64,000 nt of DNA from Anaerocolumna chitinilytica (GCF_014218355.1 NZ_AP023368.1:2546001-2610000); one strand, 5' to 3'; shown: positions 1-8,370, counted from the stretch's first letter. Numbers and translations: made by a program. Notes: generated by a model from the sequence alone, not told the origin.

Positions 1-105
1 GCAGTAGGAGATGCCTGCACCGGTTCCAACCCCAGAGCGATAACTCCTGAGGTTATGGAAAAATTATTATATTGCTGCTACTATGATACCGAAGTTACAT
101 TTTAA
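1..105 (+). CDS. Iron-containing alcohol dehydrogenase, C-terminal fragment
   Basis: Only the last 34 codons are present; the gene starts left of the window. The tail has a Cys-Thr-Gly-x-Asn-Pro-Arg motif followed by a helix and an aromatic C-terminus. This matches the end of iron-dependent (group III) alcohol dehydrogenases such as FucO or the C-terminal half of AdhE. These reduce aldehydes to alcohols with NAD(P)H. A lactaldehyde reductase role would suit the rhamnose genes at 20-34 kb, but that is only inference. The fragment is too short to assign a substrate. Confidence 0.65.
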   Translation, partial: AVGDACTGSNPRAITPEVMEKLLYCCYYDTEVTF

Positions 106-300
106 TAATTATTCATCATATTGATATAAACTCAGTAAAAGCAGATTGCATTTACTTTGCAGTTACGCTTTTAGAAATATAAGAGATCTTCTATAGACGT
201 ATAAATGGTTAAAAACCAAACAATGCTAAATGGACGAGAGAAATGGGGATTCCTCTCCTCCGAAAAAAATCAAGAGTTATTTATATAGATTATATACTGG

Positions 301-337
301 GTGTCAAAAGTCCTAAACGGGATTGGGCTTTTGACAC
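301..337 (+). other. 13-bp stem hairpin in nfnA leader
   Basis: Arms 301-313 (GTGTCAAAAGTCC) and 325-337 (GGGCTTTTGACAC) pair over 13 bp with one G-T wobble around an 11-nt loop. No T-run follows, so it is not an ordinary terminator. The right arm contains TTGACA and could also serve as a -35 element. Confidence 0.5.
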
Positions 338-360
338 TCTAGTTATACTGTGTTGATTAG

Positions 361-389
361 GCTGCAGCCATAAGGGCCGTAGCTTTTTT
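361..389 (+). terminator. Intrinsic terminator or attenuator before nfnA
   Basis: Arms 361-369 and 375-383 form a GC-rich stem (GCTGCAGCC with GGCCGTAGC; one wobble, one mismatch), followed by six T at 384-389. It sits 95 nt before the nfnA start, so it either ends upstream transcription or attenuates nfnAB. Confidence 0.6.
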
Positions 390-483
390 ATTATTAGTGA
401 TTAATAGAAAGACCGGAAAGTCAGGCTACCGGTTATACACAGGTTTGGTGCTTTACGCAAGCGCCGGAAAGGACGGCTATTTA

Positions 484-1326
484 ATGTATAAAATTTTAAA
501 GAAGAAAATACTGAACCCAACCGTTACTTTAATGGAGATTGATGCCCCTTTAGTTGCTAAAAAAGCACAACCCGGGCAGTTCATTATTCTTAGAACAGAT
601 GAAAATGGGGAAAGAGTTCCTTTAACAATAGCAGATTATAATAGGGAAAAAGGGACAGTTACTATTATCTTTCAGATAGTTGGAGCTACAACAGAAGCTT
701 TGAACCATATGGAAGCCGGTGATGACCTCCATGATTTTGTAGGGCCTTTAGGGCAGGCTACACATACAGAGGGAAAGAAAAAAGTTGCTGTTGTAGGCGG
801 AGGTGTAGGCTGCGCAATTGCTTACCCGGTGGTTAAGAAATTTCATGAGCAGGGTACGGAAGTACATGCAATTGTCGGCTTTCGTAATAAAGATTTAGTG
901 ATTTTGGAAGAAGAATTTAAGGATAATAGCAGTAAGTTGTTTTTGATGTCCGATGATGGCAGCTGTGGTGAAAAGGGATTGGTTACAGATGCGTTAAAGA
1001 GATTGATAGAATCCGGTGAAAAATATGATGAAGTAATCACGATAGGTCCTCTTATCATGATGAAATTCGTAAGCAAATTAACCAAAGAATATGGTATCAA
1101 AACGGTAGCAAGTATGAATCCGGTTATGATAGACGGAACCGGAATGTGCGGCGGATGCCGTCTGACGGTAGGTGGCAAGACAAAATTTGCTTGCGTGGAT
1201 GGCCCTGAATTCGATGCCCACGAGATTGATTTTGATGAAGCAATGGAAAGATCTACCATGTATCGTACCTTTGAGCGTAATGCACATGAGGAAACCTGCA
1301 ACTTATTGGTAAAGGAGGTAAGATAA
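484..1326 (+). CDS. nfnA: NfnA: NADH-binding FAD/[2Fe-2S] subunit of NADH-dependent ferredoxin:NADP+ oxidoreductase
   Basis: This 280-residue protein has the dihydroorotate-dehydrogenase electron-transfer-subunit fold. An N-terminal flavin-binding barrel (around residues 1-100) precedes an NAD-binding domain with VAVVGGGVGCAIAYP near residue 105. A C-terminal [2Fe-2S] site has Cys222, Cys225 and Cys237. In the family it is the small subunit of NfnAB, which couples NADPH oxidation reversibly to NAD+ and ferredoxin reduction by flavin-based electron bifurcation in the cytoplasm. The ATG at 484 is preferred over the in-frame GTG at 397 because AAAGGA lies 10 nt upstream and homologues begin MYKI. 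The next gene starts one base after the stop. A sulfide dehydrogenase (SudB) label is the main alternative. Confidence 0.87.
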   Translation: MYKILKKKILNPTVTLMEIDAPLVAKKAQPGQFIILRTDENGERVPLTIADYNREKGTVTIIFQIVGATTEALNHMEAGDDLHDFVGPLGQATHTEGKKKVAVVGGGVGCAIAYPVVKKFHEQGTEVHAIVGFRNKDLVILEEEFKDNSSKLFLMSDDGSCGEKGLVTDALKRLIESGEKYDEVITIGPLIMMKFVSKLTKEYGIKTVASMNPVMIDGTGMCGGCRLTVGGKTKFACVDGPEFDAHEIDFDEAMERSTMYRTFERNAHEETCNLLVKEVR

Positions 1327-1327
1327 A

Positions 1328-2722
1328 ATGGCTGTAAATATGTCTTTAGTTAAGAATGAAATGCCTGCCCAAAGAGCAGATGTGAGAAATAAAAATTTTC
1401 AGGAAGTAACCTTTGGATATACGAAAGAACAGGCTATGGACGAAGCAAAACGCTGCCTGAACTGTAAGCACAGACCCTGTGTGTCAGGATGTCCTGTACG
1501 TATTGATATACCGGAATTTATTCATGAAGTTTCAGAAGGAAATTTTGAAGAGGCCTTCCAGATAATAAGCCGCTCCAGTTCTCTGCCTGCTGTATGCGGA
1601 AGAGTATGTCCCCAGGAATCACAATGCGAATCAAAATGTGTTCGAGGCATAAAAGGAGAACCGGTAGCAATCGGCAGATTGGAACGTTTTGTGGCAGATT
1701 TTCACAATGCAAACAGTAATACAAAAGTACAAAAACCGGTGTTAAATGGCCATAAAGTTGCTGTAATAGGTTCCGGTCCGTCCGGCCTTGCCTGTGCGGG
1801 AGATTTAGCACGCAAAGGTTATGAGGTCACGGTATTTGAAGCCTTGCATCTTGCGGGAGGAGTTCTGGTCTATGGAATACCGGAATTCAGACTGCCAAAA
1901 GCTATAGTTCAAAAAGAAATCAACTCTCTAAAAGAACTAGGTGTTACAATACAGACGAATGTAGTAATCGGAAAAACCATTTCCATTGATGAATTAATTG
2001 AGGATTATGAGTTTGAATCGGTGTTTATCGGTTCCGGCGCTGGTTTACCTAATTTTATGAATATAAAAGGCGAAAACCTGAAGGGTGTATATTCAGCAAA
2101 TGAATTCTTAACCAGAATCAATCTTATGAAGGCATATAAAGAAGATGCTATGACGCCAATTCAAAAGGGAACGAAAGTGGCGGTAGTAGGTGGCGGTAAT
2201 GTAGCGATGGATGCTGCCAGATGTGCAAAACGCCTTGGTGCAGAGGTTACTATAGTTTACCGCCGTACAGAGAAAGAATTGCCCGCACGTCTGGAAGAAG
2301 TAGAACATGCCAAAGAAGAAGGAATTCAATTTTCATTCTTAACTAATCCACTGGAGATTGAAGGTACGGATGACGGATGGGTAAAAGGGCTGGTATGTCA
2401 GAAGATGGCCCTTGGAGAACCGGATGCTTCCGGAAGACAACGACCTGTTGCAGTTGAAGGCAGTGACTATTTTCAGGAAGTGGACTGTGTAATTATATCT
2501 ATCGGAACTTCTCCCAATCCGTTGATAAAAGCCACTACCAAAGGTTTGGAAACGCAGAAGTGGGGTGGTATCATTACAGAAGAAGAGACAGGGCTGACTT
2601 CCAGGAAAGGGGTTTACGCAGGCGGAGACGCCGTTACAGGTGCAGCAACTGTAATCCTGGCAATGGGAGCTGGAAAGAATGCTGCAGCGGCTATTGATGA
2701 ATATATCGGCGGTAATCGATAA
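1328..2722 (+). CDS. nfnB: NfnB: NADPH-binding large subunit, glutamate-synthase-small-chain-like flavoprotein
   Basis: The 464-residue protein has the GltD/NfnB layout. An N-terminal double [4Fe-4S] domain (cysteines in CLNCKHRPCVSGC near residue 42 and CGRVCPQESQC near 90) is followed by an FAD motif VIGSGPSGLACAGDL near residue 146 and an NADPH motif VVGGGNVAMDAARCA near 286. A YAGGD FAD-closing motif lies near the C-terminus. With nfnA it should form the bifurcating transhydrogenase. No large GltB chain is nearby, and the tight coupling to nfnA argues against glutamate synthase. Its end lies 21 bp from the convergent PucR gene, with no terminator seen between them. Confidence 0.87.
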   Translation: MAVNMSLVKNEMPAQRADVRNKNFQEVTFGYTKEQAMDEAKRCLNCKHRPCVSGCPVRIDIPEFIHEVSEGNFEEAFQIISRSSSLPAVCGRVCPQESQCESKCVRGIKGEPVAIGRLERFVADFHNANSNTKVQKPVLNGHKVAVIGSGPSGLACAGDLARKGYEVTVFEALHLAGGVLVYGIPEFRLPKAIVQKEINSLKELGVTIQTNVVIGKTISIDELIEDYEFESVFIGSGAGLPNFMNIKGENLKGVYSANEFLTRINLMKAYKEDAMTPIQKGTKVAVVGGGNVAMDAARCAKRLGAEVTIVYRRTEKELPARLEEVEHAKEEGIQFSFLTNPLEIEGTDDGWVKGLVCQKMALGEPDASGRQRPVAVEGSDYFQEVDCVIISIGTSPNPLIKATTKGLETQKWGGIITEEETGLTSRKGVYAGGDAVTGAATVILAMGAGKNAAAAIDEYIGGNR

Positions 2723-2743
2723 CGGTAGCAGATAAGTAGAAGA

Positions 2744-4279
2744 TTACCCCCATTCATTGCTGGTGTTCAGTTCTTTAAAGCGGTCTATCAGAAAAGATAA
2801 TCTGAGAAGAAATAGTGTATTAATATCGGTCAAATCGATTCCACATATTTCAGTAATGCGGGAAATACGGTAAACAAGAGAATTACGATGTATAAATAAG
2901 CTTTCAGAGGTTAACTTAATATTGCAGCCCTTTTCGATATAGGTACATAGGGTCTGATACAGCTTGGCGTTATTTGCATGGTCGTACTGTCTTAGGGCAG
3001 CCAGAGCCGGATGACAATAACGTCCAAGCTCATCAGGGCATTTTACTTCTGAAAGCAAATCAAATATTTGATAATCCTGATAGAGGCAGAGCATTCCTTC
3101 TGCCTTTAATTTTTGCCCGATTTCCAGAGCAGCATATGCCTGGTCAAATCGGTTGACAAAGCTCTCTATATTGGTAAAAGGGTAACTGATTCCGATTCTG
3201 ACGTATTCTTTTGCGGAAAAATCTTTCAATAATTCTAATAATTCCAATCCTTCGGCTGTACCATCCGTCTCAGCTTTTAGCGGAATAATAGCAACCATGC
3301 CGTTTTTATGGTAGGTAACATGAGTTCCTGGTATGATGGTTTTCAGATTCTTACAGGTATAATTTTTAAGATATTGCTGTCCGAGATACCTGGTAGGCCG
3401 CAGGAATAATACCAGCATTTGAGGAGGAAAATGCAGGAGGGAAAGCTTTGGCATAATATCCTTGGCAGAAGCTCCAATCAGCATATCATATAAGATTTCA
3501 TTATAACGGCTGTTGCCTTCCAGTATATCCGTCGTATAGTAGGCGACAGTATAGCTGATGGCAGTGCTTACAGTACTTAACATTTCAAGATGTGAAGCTT
3601 GAAAAGGGGTTTTGCCTTCTATCATTAATAGAAAGCCAATCTGTAATTTGTTATGAAAGACTTTACAGCTGATTTTTCGATAAGGGGATTGGATGCAGGT
3701 GACTTCCACGGCGGTTGTAGATTGGGAAGCGTTACGCACAGAGCTCAATTCTTTTACTGCATTGATAAATTCATAATCGCAGTAACCCTGGCGGATATTC
3801 TCTTTCCAAAGAGAATCCTCTACAGGAATAGAAACTGAGCTGGCTATGATTTTATAATTCATATCACAAAAGACCAGGAAATTTCCCAGCTTGACTGAGG
3901 CAGCGTCTATCACTGCTTCGATGCTGTGGGTCTCATCTGCCAGAGAAGTAAGTTCTTCCAAAATACCTTTGCTGCGATTAGTCTCAATGAGAAGTTTTGC
4001 AACATTAAACACCGGGAAGAGAGCCTCTTCTTCTACTAAGGCCGCATTACTTAAGTTGTTAATTGAATTTTGCACATTGCCGGTATGAGCCAGGATACAT
4101 TGAGGCGGAAAGACGGCGTTCTTTATTTGTTTATCATAACCAAAATATAAGGTGTTTTGCAGATAGCTCTGTCGACCATCAATTAAGGCAATGTCTTGTA
4201 TTTCTATATTCTCTTTGAGAGAAAGTATATCTATCTGATACTCTTCTTTTATCATTTCTACCAGTTTTTTTAAAGTCAT
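2744..4279 (-). CDS. PucR/CdaR-type transcriptional regulator
   Basis: The 511-residue protein has a long N-terminal sensing region (PucR-like then GAF-like), a central domain and a C-terminal PucR-type helix-turn-helix near residues 455-500 (SESLFIHRNSLVYRISRI). The family activates or represses purine, sugar-acid or aromatic catabolism genes, usually next to their targets. It is transcribed divergently from the ene-reductase/decarboxylase fusion and shares a 193-bp promoter region with it, so it probably controls that gene and the SDR. The ligand cannot be read from sequence. Its own promoter is visible at 4361-4389. Confidence 0.85.
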   Translation of the reverse strand: MTLKKLVEMIKEEYQIDILSLKENIEIQDIALIDGRQSYLQNTLYFGYDKQIKNAVFPPQCILAHTGNVQNSINNLSNAALVEEEALFPVFNVAKLLIETNRSKGILEELTSLADETHSIEAVIDAASVKLGNFLVFCDMNYKIIASSVSIPVEDSLWKENIRQGYCDYEFINAVKELSSVRNASQSTTAVEVTCIQSPYRKISCKVFHNKLQIGFLLMIEGKTPFQASHLEMLSTVSTAISYTVAYYTTDILEGNSRYNEILYDMLIGASAKDIMPKLSLLHFPPQMLVLFLRPTRYLGQQYLKNYTCKNLKTIIPGTHVTYHKNGMVAIIPLKAETDGTAEGLELLELLKDFSAKEYVRIGISYPFTNIESFVNRFDQAYAALEIGQKLKAEGMLCLYQDYQIFDLLSEVKCPDELGRYCHPALAALRQYDHANNAKLYQTLCTYIEKGCNIKLTSESLFIHRNSLVYRISRITEICGIDLTDINTLFLLRLSFLIDRFKELNTSNEWG

Positions 4280-4360
4280 AATCTACTCCGATCATTCTAT
4301 CAAAAATTATCCCTTTAGCGCAAAGGAATGTATCAGTGCGGTCTTCAATGTTCAATTAAT

Positions 4361-4389
4361 ATTTTAGTGCATGGTACACAAATTGTCAA
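4361..4389 (-). promoter_or_regulatory. Sigma-A-type promoter of the PucR gene
   Basis: On the minus strand a perfect TTGACA (plus positions 4384-4389) is followed by a 17-nt spacer and TAAAAT (plus 4361-4366). Transcription would start about 75 nt before the PucR ATG at 4279. Confidence 0.7.
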
Positions 4390-4394
4390 AGTTT

Positions 4395-4408
4395 TATCAT
4401 TTATGATA
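4395..4408. promoter_or_regulatory. 14-bp palindrome between the PucR gene and the fusion gene
   Basis: TATCATTTATGATA is a perfect dyad placed 5 bp upstream of the PucR -35 box and about 65 bp upstream of the fusion-gene ATG. Flanking near-repeats (TACACAAATTGT and TACACATTGTG) overlap it. The position suits an operator shared by the divergent genes; binding by PucR is inference. Confidence 0.4.
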
Positions 4409-4472
4409 CACATTGTGAAAAAATTAATTATCAAGTATTCTTATGGTATACAATGCTAATTGGAGGTTAAGG

Positions 4473-7286
4473 ATGTACAAGAAATTATTTGAAGCAGGAA
4501 GTATTGGGAAAGTAACTATGAGAAATCGGCTGGTAATGTCTCCTATGGGCTGTGGACTGGCTAATCTTGACGGAACTCCCTCAGAAGATATGATTGCTTT
4601 TTATGAAGCAAGAGCAATCGGCGGGGCAGGACTTATCATACCTGAAATTACTCGTATTAATGATGTCAATGGTGCGGGGCTTCTAAGACAGTTATCTGTT
4701 ACAAAGGACAGGCATATTAAGCCACTTGCCCAACTTGCAGAAGCAGTACATAAACATGGCAGTAAAATATTTATCCAGTTACATCACCCTGGCCGTGAAA
4801 CCGTGTCGGCTCTAATAGGAGGTCAGCCGGTGGTGGCTCCCTCCGCTATTCCCTGTAAGTTAGTGAATCAGGAAACAAGAGCATTGACAACAGAAGAAAT
4901 AAAGCAGCTTATCCATCAGTTTATAGAAGGAGCTGTCAGAGTACAAAAGGCAGGCTGTGATGGTGTGGAACTCCATGCAGCTCATGGATATCTGCTGCAT
5001 CAATTTCTCTCCCCTTACACAAATAAAAGAGAAGATGAATACGGGGGAAACTTTGAGAACCGTTTAAGGATGGTTGTTGAAATTATAGAAGGTATCCGTA
5101 AGGCCTGCGGTCCGGATTTTCCTATAGGTGTCCGTCTTAGTATCGAAGAATTCCTTGATAAGACCGGAGTAACCGAGGAGTACATTCATGTACAGGATGG
5201 TGTTAGAATAGCCATGGCATTAGAACAGGCAGGCATTGATTTTATCGACCCTAGCTGTGGTTTGTATGAAACAGGAATGACATGCATTGAACCAATTTCC
5301 TTTCCTCAAGGCTGGAGACGGGATATCCTCTTAGCGGTGAAGAGTCATGTAAAGATTCCAGTAATCGGAGTATCTGTTATAAGAGAACCGGCTGCTGCTG
5401 AGAAGTTCCTAGAAGACGGCGTTGTTGATTTTGTTTCCATGGGCCGTTCCTGGAATGCAGATGAAGAATGGGGTAAGAAAGTTCAGGAAGGAAGAGAAAA
5501 GGAACTTCGCAAATGCATCTCATGTCTGCGTTGTTTTGAGAGCTTAAATGAATACAATGCCGCAGGGATGCCTCCGGAATGTGCTCTTAATCCTAGGTAT
5601 GCAAGAGAGAGGAAGTATGGCAATCTCCTCCACGATACGAAAGAACACAGAGTTGTAGTAGTAGGAGCCGGGCCTGCAGGAATGTGTGCGGCCCAGACAC
5701 TGGCATTACGAGGAGTAAAGGTAACACTGCTCGATGATCAAAGCGAACTTGGAGGAACCGTTAATATTGCGAAGAAACCTCCTTTAAAAGAGCGCATGCA
5801 ATGGATTGCGGATTACTATGGAAATGAATTCGACAGACTTTCTGTGGAAGTTAAGCTAAAAACAAAAGCAGATGCAGATACAATATTGGCATATAATCCG
5901 GATGCGGTACTACTAGCCACCGGTTCATCCTCCATTATACCGGATAAAATACCTGGAGTAGCAGGTAAGAATGTTTATACGGTAGAAGAGGTATTATCCG
6001 GGAAAGCTGCTTTAAAAGGGAAAAAGGTGGCAGTAATCGGAGCAGGGCTTACAGGACTGGAAACTGCTGAATTTTTATGTGAAGAGGGCAATCAGGTAAC
6101 GATTATCGATATGCTTGATAAACCGGCTCCTGGTGCTAATCATACAAATGTAGCGGATGTCTGCGGTCGTTTGACCAAAGCAGGGGTAAAATATATGCTG
6201 GGACATTCTCTAAAGGAAATCAAAGGAGACATGGTTTTACTGGAAAAGGTAGAGAGTAAAGAGGAAGTAGAAGCAGAAGCAGATGCAGTAGTGCTTTCTT
6301 TGGGCTTTCGACCGGACAGAGCCCTGGTTTCTGAACTAGAAGAAAAAGGTGTGAGAACAGTTGTAATCGGAAGTGCTATAAAGGATGGAACGATTGCACC
6401 TGCAACCCGTACGGCTTATGAAGCAGCTTGTGATTTATTCAAAGAGGAAGAGAAGACTTCAAGCTTTCACATACCCAAAGAGGATATACCGAATTTTGGT
6501 AAGGTTTCTCTTATGGATAACCAGGAAGGACTCTATATCAGTTATCTGACGGACCCTGCGGCGATTGCTAAAATACTTCCTCCGCCTTTAAAGCCATTTT
6601 CTATGCCAGTTGTAACCTTATCTATCTGCCATGTGAATAACCCTACTTTTGCGGACGATTATTATGAGGCAATACTTGGGGTTTATGCAACCTATGGTAA
6701 AACTCTGGGACTATATACCATGGGGTTAGTTCTTGGAGGACCAGGAGCAGAAATGGCGGTTCAATGCGGTCGTGATAACGGAAGTATTCCAAAGAAATTG
6801 GGAGGAGAATTTGTTATCCGAAGAAACGGTGATACGGTGACAGCAGGAGTAACCAGAAGAGGGACCCAGCTCATTGAAGCAACTATGAAACTGGGGGAAT
6901 ATAACAGCTCTCTGACAGCAGCTCTTTATCAATTCCCCGCAGCAGGAAAGCAGACCTTCGGAGGTGGTTTCTACTTCCATTTTGATCGTGAACCCGATGA
7001 AAGCGGAGTGTCTCACTTTATGAATGGGGCACTGCTTATGAACCAGTGTGAATATAACTACCAATCCTGGGAGCCCGGGCTTGTAACTGTTAACTTAAAA
7101 TCAAGTGTTGATGATCCTTGGGGAGAACTTCCTGTTAATACCATTATAGGAGGCGCTTATTCTAAAAACAGCCTATTGGTGCATAAGTTGAATCTGGTAG
7201 AAAAACTGGATACAGATGAGATAATTCCTTATCTTCTGACCGGGCGCTACGATCGTACTGCATTTATGGAAACGGGAAGAATTTAA
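4473..7286 (+). CDS. Fusion: OYE/2,4-dienoyl-CoA-reductase-type Fe-S flavoprotein with C-terminal acetoacetate-decarboxylase-like domain
   Basis: This is a 937-residue protein. Residues 1-340 are an Old-Yellow-Enzyme TIM barrel (FMN; QLHHPGRE, and HAAHGYLLHQFLSP with NKREDEYGG). A [4Fe-4S] site follows at Cys348, Cys351, Cys354 and Cys370; the 351-354 gap is one residue shorter than usual. Residues 385-660 hold FAD and NAD(P) Rossmann motifs (VVVGAGPAGMCAA, VAVIGAGLTGLETAE). Residues 665-937 match acetoacetate decarboxylase, with GRDNGSIPKKLGG placing the Schiff-base lysine pair at Lys774-Lys775. The first part should reduce an activated C=C bond; the last may decarboxylate or condense a beta-keto acid. 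Ordinary family members end near residue 660. ATG 4473 has GGAGG 7 nt upstream, whereas the in-frame ATG at 4443 lies in the likely promoter. Confidence 0.85.
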   Translation: MYKKLFEAGSIGKVTMRNRLVMSPMGCGLANLDGTPSEDMIAFYEARAIGGAGLIIPEITRINDVNGAGLLRQLSVTKDRHIKPLAQLAEAVHKHGSKIFIQLHHPGRETVSALIGGQPVVAPSAIPCKLVNQETRALTTEEIKQLIHQFIEGAVRVQKAGCDGVELHAAHGYLLHQFLSPYTNKREDEYGGNFENRLRMVVEIIEGIRKACGPDFPIGVRLSIEEFLDKTGVTEEYIHVQDGVRIAMALEQAGIDFIDPSCGLYETGMTCIEPISFPQGWRRDILLAVKSHVKIPVIGVSVIREPAAAEKFLEDGVVDFVSMGRSWNADEEWGKKVQEGREKELRKCISCLRCFESLNEYNAAGMPPECALNPRYARERKYGNLLHDTKEHRVVVVGAGPAGMCAAQTLALRGVKVTLLDDQSELGGTVNIAKKPPLKERMQWIADYYGNEFDRLSVEVKLKTKADADTILAYNPDAVLLATGSSSIIPDKIPGVAGKNVYTVEEVLSGKAALKGKKVAVIGAGLTGLETAEFLCEEGNQVTIIDMLDKPAPGANHTNVADVCGRLTKAGVKYMLGHSLKEIKGDMVLLEKVESKEEVEAEADAVVLSLGFRPDRALVSELEEKGVRTVVIGSAIKDGTIAPATRTAYEAACDLFKEEEKTSSFHIPKEDIPNFGKVSLMDNQEGLYISYLTDPAAIAKILPPPLKPFSMPVVTLSICHVNNPTFADDYYEAILGVYATYGKTLGLYTMGLVLGGPGAEMAVQCGRDNGSIPKKLGGEFVIRRNGDTVTAGVTRRGTQLIEATMKLGEYNSSLTAALYQFPAAGKQTFGGGFYFHFDREPDESGVSHFMNGALLMNQCEYNYQSWEPGLVTVNLKSSVDDPWGELPVNTIIGGAYSKNSLLVHKLNLVEKLDTDEIIPYLLTGRYDRTAFMETGRI

Positions 7287-7358
7287 TAGTAGTCAGTTTT
7301 TGTAAGGTATTTTTATAGTTCTATTTTTAAAAATATAATAAAAAGTGAGGATAAAAAA

Positions 7359-8135
7359 ATGGAGAATTTCTTTGATCTAACCGGAAAAGTAGCAGTTGTA
7401 ACCGGAGCAAGTTCAGGACTTGGAGCAGATGCTGCCTTAGCGTATGCGAATGCAGGAGCAGATGTGGCACTGTTAGCAAGACGTTTTGAGAAGCTTAATG
7501 AAGTGAAGGCCGCCATTGAAGCAACTGGTCATAAGGCTATCGCTGTTGTTTGTGATGTTACAAAAGAAGATAGTGTAAAAGCTGCAATGGAAACCGTATT
7601 AACTACCTTCGGTCATATTGATATTCTGTTAAATAATGCAGGTATCGCACTTCGCGGAGGTGTGGATAGTATGTCTGAAGAGGAATGGAATAAGTCTTTT
7701 GATACGAATGTGAAGGGGATTTTCTTAGCTAGTAAATATGTGGTTCCCCATATGAAAGAAAGAGGATATGGAAAGATTGTAAATATTGCATCTGTTAATG
7801 CAGTGGTAGCTGACAAGCATGATATGTTTATCAGACATTCTTATAATGCATCCAAATCAGCTGTTCTTGGTCTAACCAAAGGTATGGCAGCTTCTTATGC
7901 CAGATATGGAATTACAGTAAATGCTATTGGACCCGCACTTTTTGAATCTGAAATGACAGCCGGTACTCTGTTTAAATCAGAGCAGTTCTTAAATGCCTAC
8001 AATGCTGCCAACCCTGCCGGACGTCCTGGCAACAAAGGAGAATTAAACGGTACTATTCTCTATCTTTCCTGTGATACCTCCAGCTATGTACAGGGGCAAT
8101 TTATTATCGTTGACGGCGGCGGTGCTCTTGTATAG
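7359..8135 (+). CDS. Short-chain dehydrogenase/reductase
   Basis: A classical SDR of 258 residues. TGASSGLG (residues 13-20) binds the nucleotide, NNAG lies near 90, catalytic Ser is in VNIASVNAV near 143, and YNASK is near 162. It is closest in style to gluconate 5-dehydrogenase or 3-oxoacyl-ACP reductase, interconverting an alcohol and a ketone with NAD(P)H. It lies 72 bp after the fusion gene on the same strand with its own ribosome site (GTGAGG), and a strong terminator follows at 8174. It therefore probably works on the substrate or product of the fusion protein. The exact substrate is unknown. Confidence 0.85.
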   Translation: MENFFDLTGKVAVVTGASSGLGADAALAYANAGADVALLARRFEKLNEVKAAIEATGHKAIAVVCDVTKEDSVKAAMETVLTTFGHIDILLNNAGIALRGGVDSMSEEEWNKSFDTNVKGIFLASKYVVPHMKERGYGKIVNIASVNAVVADKHDMFIRHSYNASKSAVLGLTKGMAASYARYGITVNAIGPALFESEMTAGTLFKSEQFLNAYNAANPAGRPGNKGELNGTILYLSCDTSSYVQGQFIIVDGGGALV

Positions 8136-8173
8136 GAATAAATATTTTTCATATTAATTAAATATATTACAGA

Positions 8174-8221
8174 AGGCATATGAAACAGTGAAAGTAATAA
8201 TATTGTTTCATATGTCTTTTT
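8174..8221 (+). terminator. Intrinsic terminator after the SDR gene
   Basis: Arms 8174-8187 and 8204-8217 pair over 14 bp (one G-T wobble) around a 16-nt loop, followed by T at 8217-8221. It closes the fusion-SDR transcription unit and separates it from the lrgA promoter. Confidence 0.8.
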
Positions 8222-8236
8222 GTATATTACAGCATA

Positions 8237-8265
8237 TTGACATTATTATGAGATAGGACTAGAAT
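8237..8265 (+). promoter_or_regulatory. Promoter of the lrgA-lrgB-kinase-gntR operon
   Basis: TTGACA at 8237-8242, a 17-nt spacer and TAGAAT at 8260-8265. This is a near-consensus vegetative promoter starting transcription at about 8272, inside the operator that follows. Confidence 0.75.
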
Positions 8266-8271
8266 TAAATG

Positions 8272-8290
8272 AAATTGGTGTTACCAATTT
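8272..8290. promoter_or_regulatory. FadR-type (FCD regulator) operator at +1
   Basis: A perfect 8+3+8 dyad (AAATTGGT GTT ACCAATTT) containing TGGTGTTACCA, which fits the TnGTnnnACnA consensus of FadR/FCD-class GntR regulators. It lies just after the -10 box, where a bound protein would block initiation. The last gene of the operon (10107-10784) encodes such a regulator, so autorepression is the likely circuit. Confidence 0.65.
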
Positions 8291-8370
8291 TGGATTAAAT
8301 ATGAGTACAAAAGACATCATGGGAAAGGACGAAATCGAGTAAATTAAAATCGATACTATGGAACATATCT

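Larger units (their letters stand above)
106..483. other. Intergenic leader upstream of nfnA, structured but without a gene
   Basis: This 378-base gap has no convincing ORF. It holds a weak inverted repeat (AAAAGC at 137-142 with GCTTTT at 167-172) that may end the alcohol dehydrogenase transcript, a long hairpin at 301-337 and an intrinsic terminator at 361-389. A GTG at 397 is in frame with nfnA but has no ribosome site. Two hairpins, one with a T-run, ahead of the nfnA start at 484 would fit an attenuator or riboswitch-like leader, but no known riboswitch class was recognised. Confidence 0.4.

Noticed and set aside
301..337. Hairpin taken as a terminator of the alcohol dehydrogenase gene
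   Set aside because: No T-run follows on the plus strand; the stem at 361-389 is the better terminator.
397..483. N-terminal extension of nfnA from GTG 397
   Set aside because: No ribosome site, begins just after a terminator T-run, and the extra 29 residues are not seen in the family; ATG 484 has AAAGGA at a good distance.
8238..8342. Short open stretch and 13-codon ORF before lrgA
   Set aside because: It coincides with the promoter and operator, has no ribosome site, and matches no known protein.
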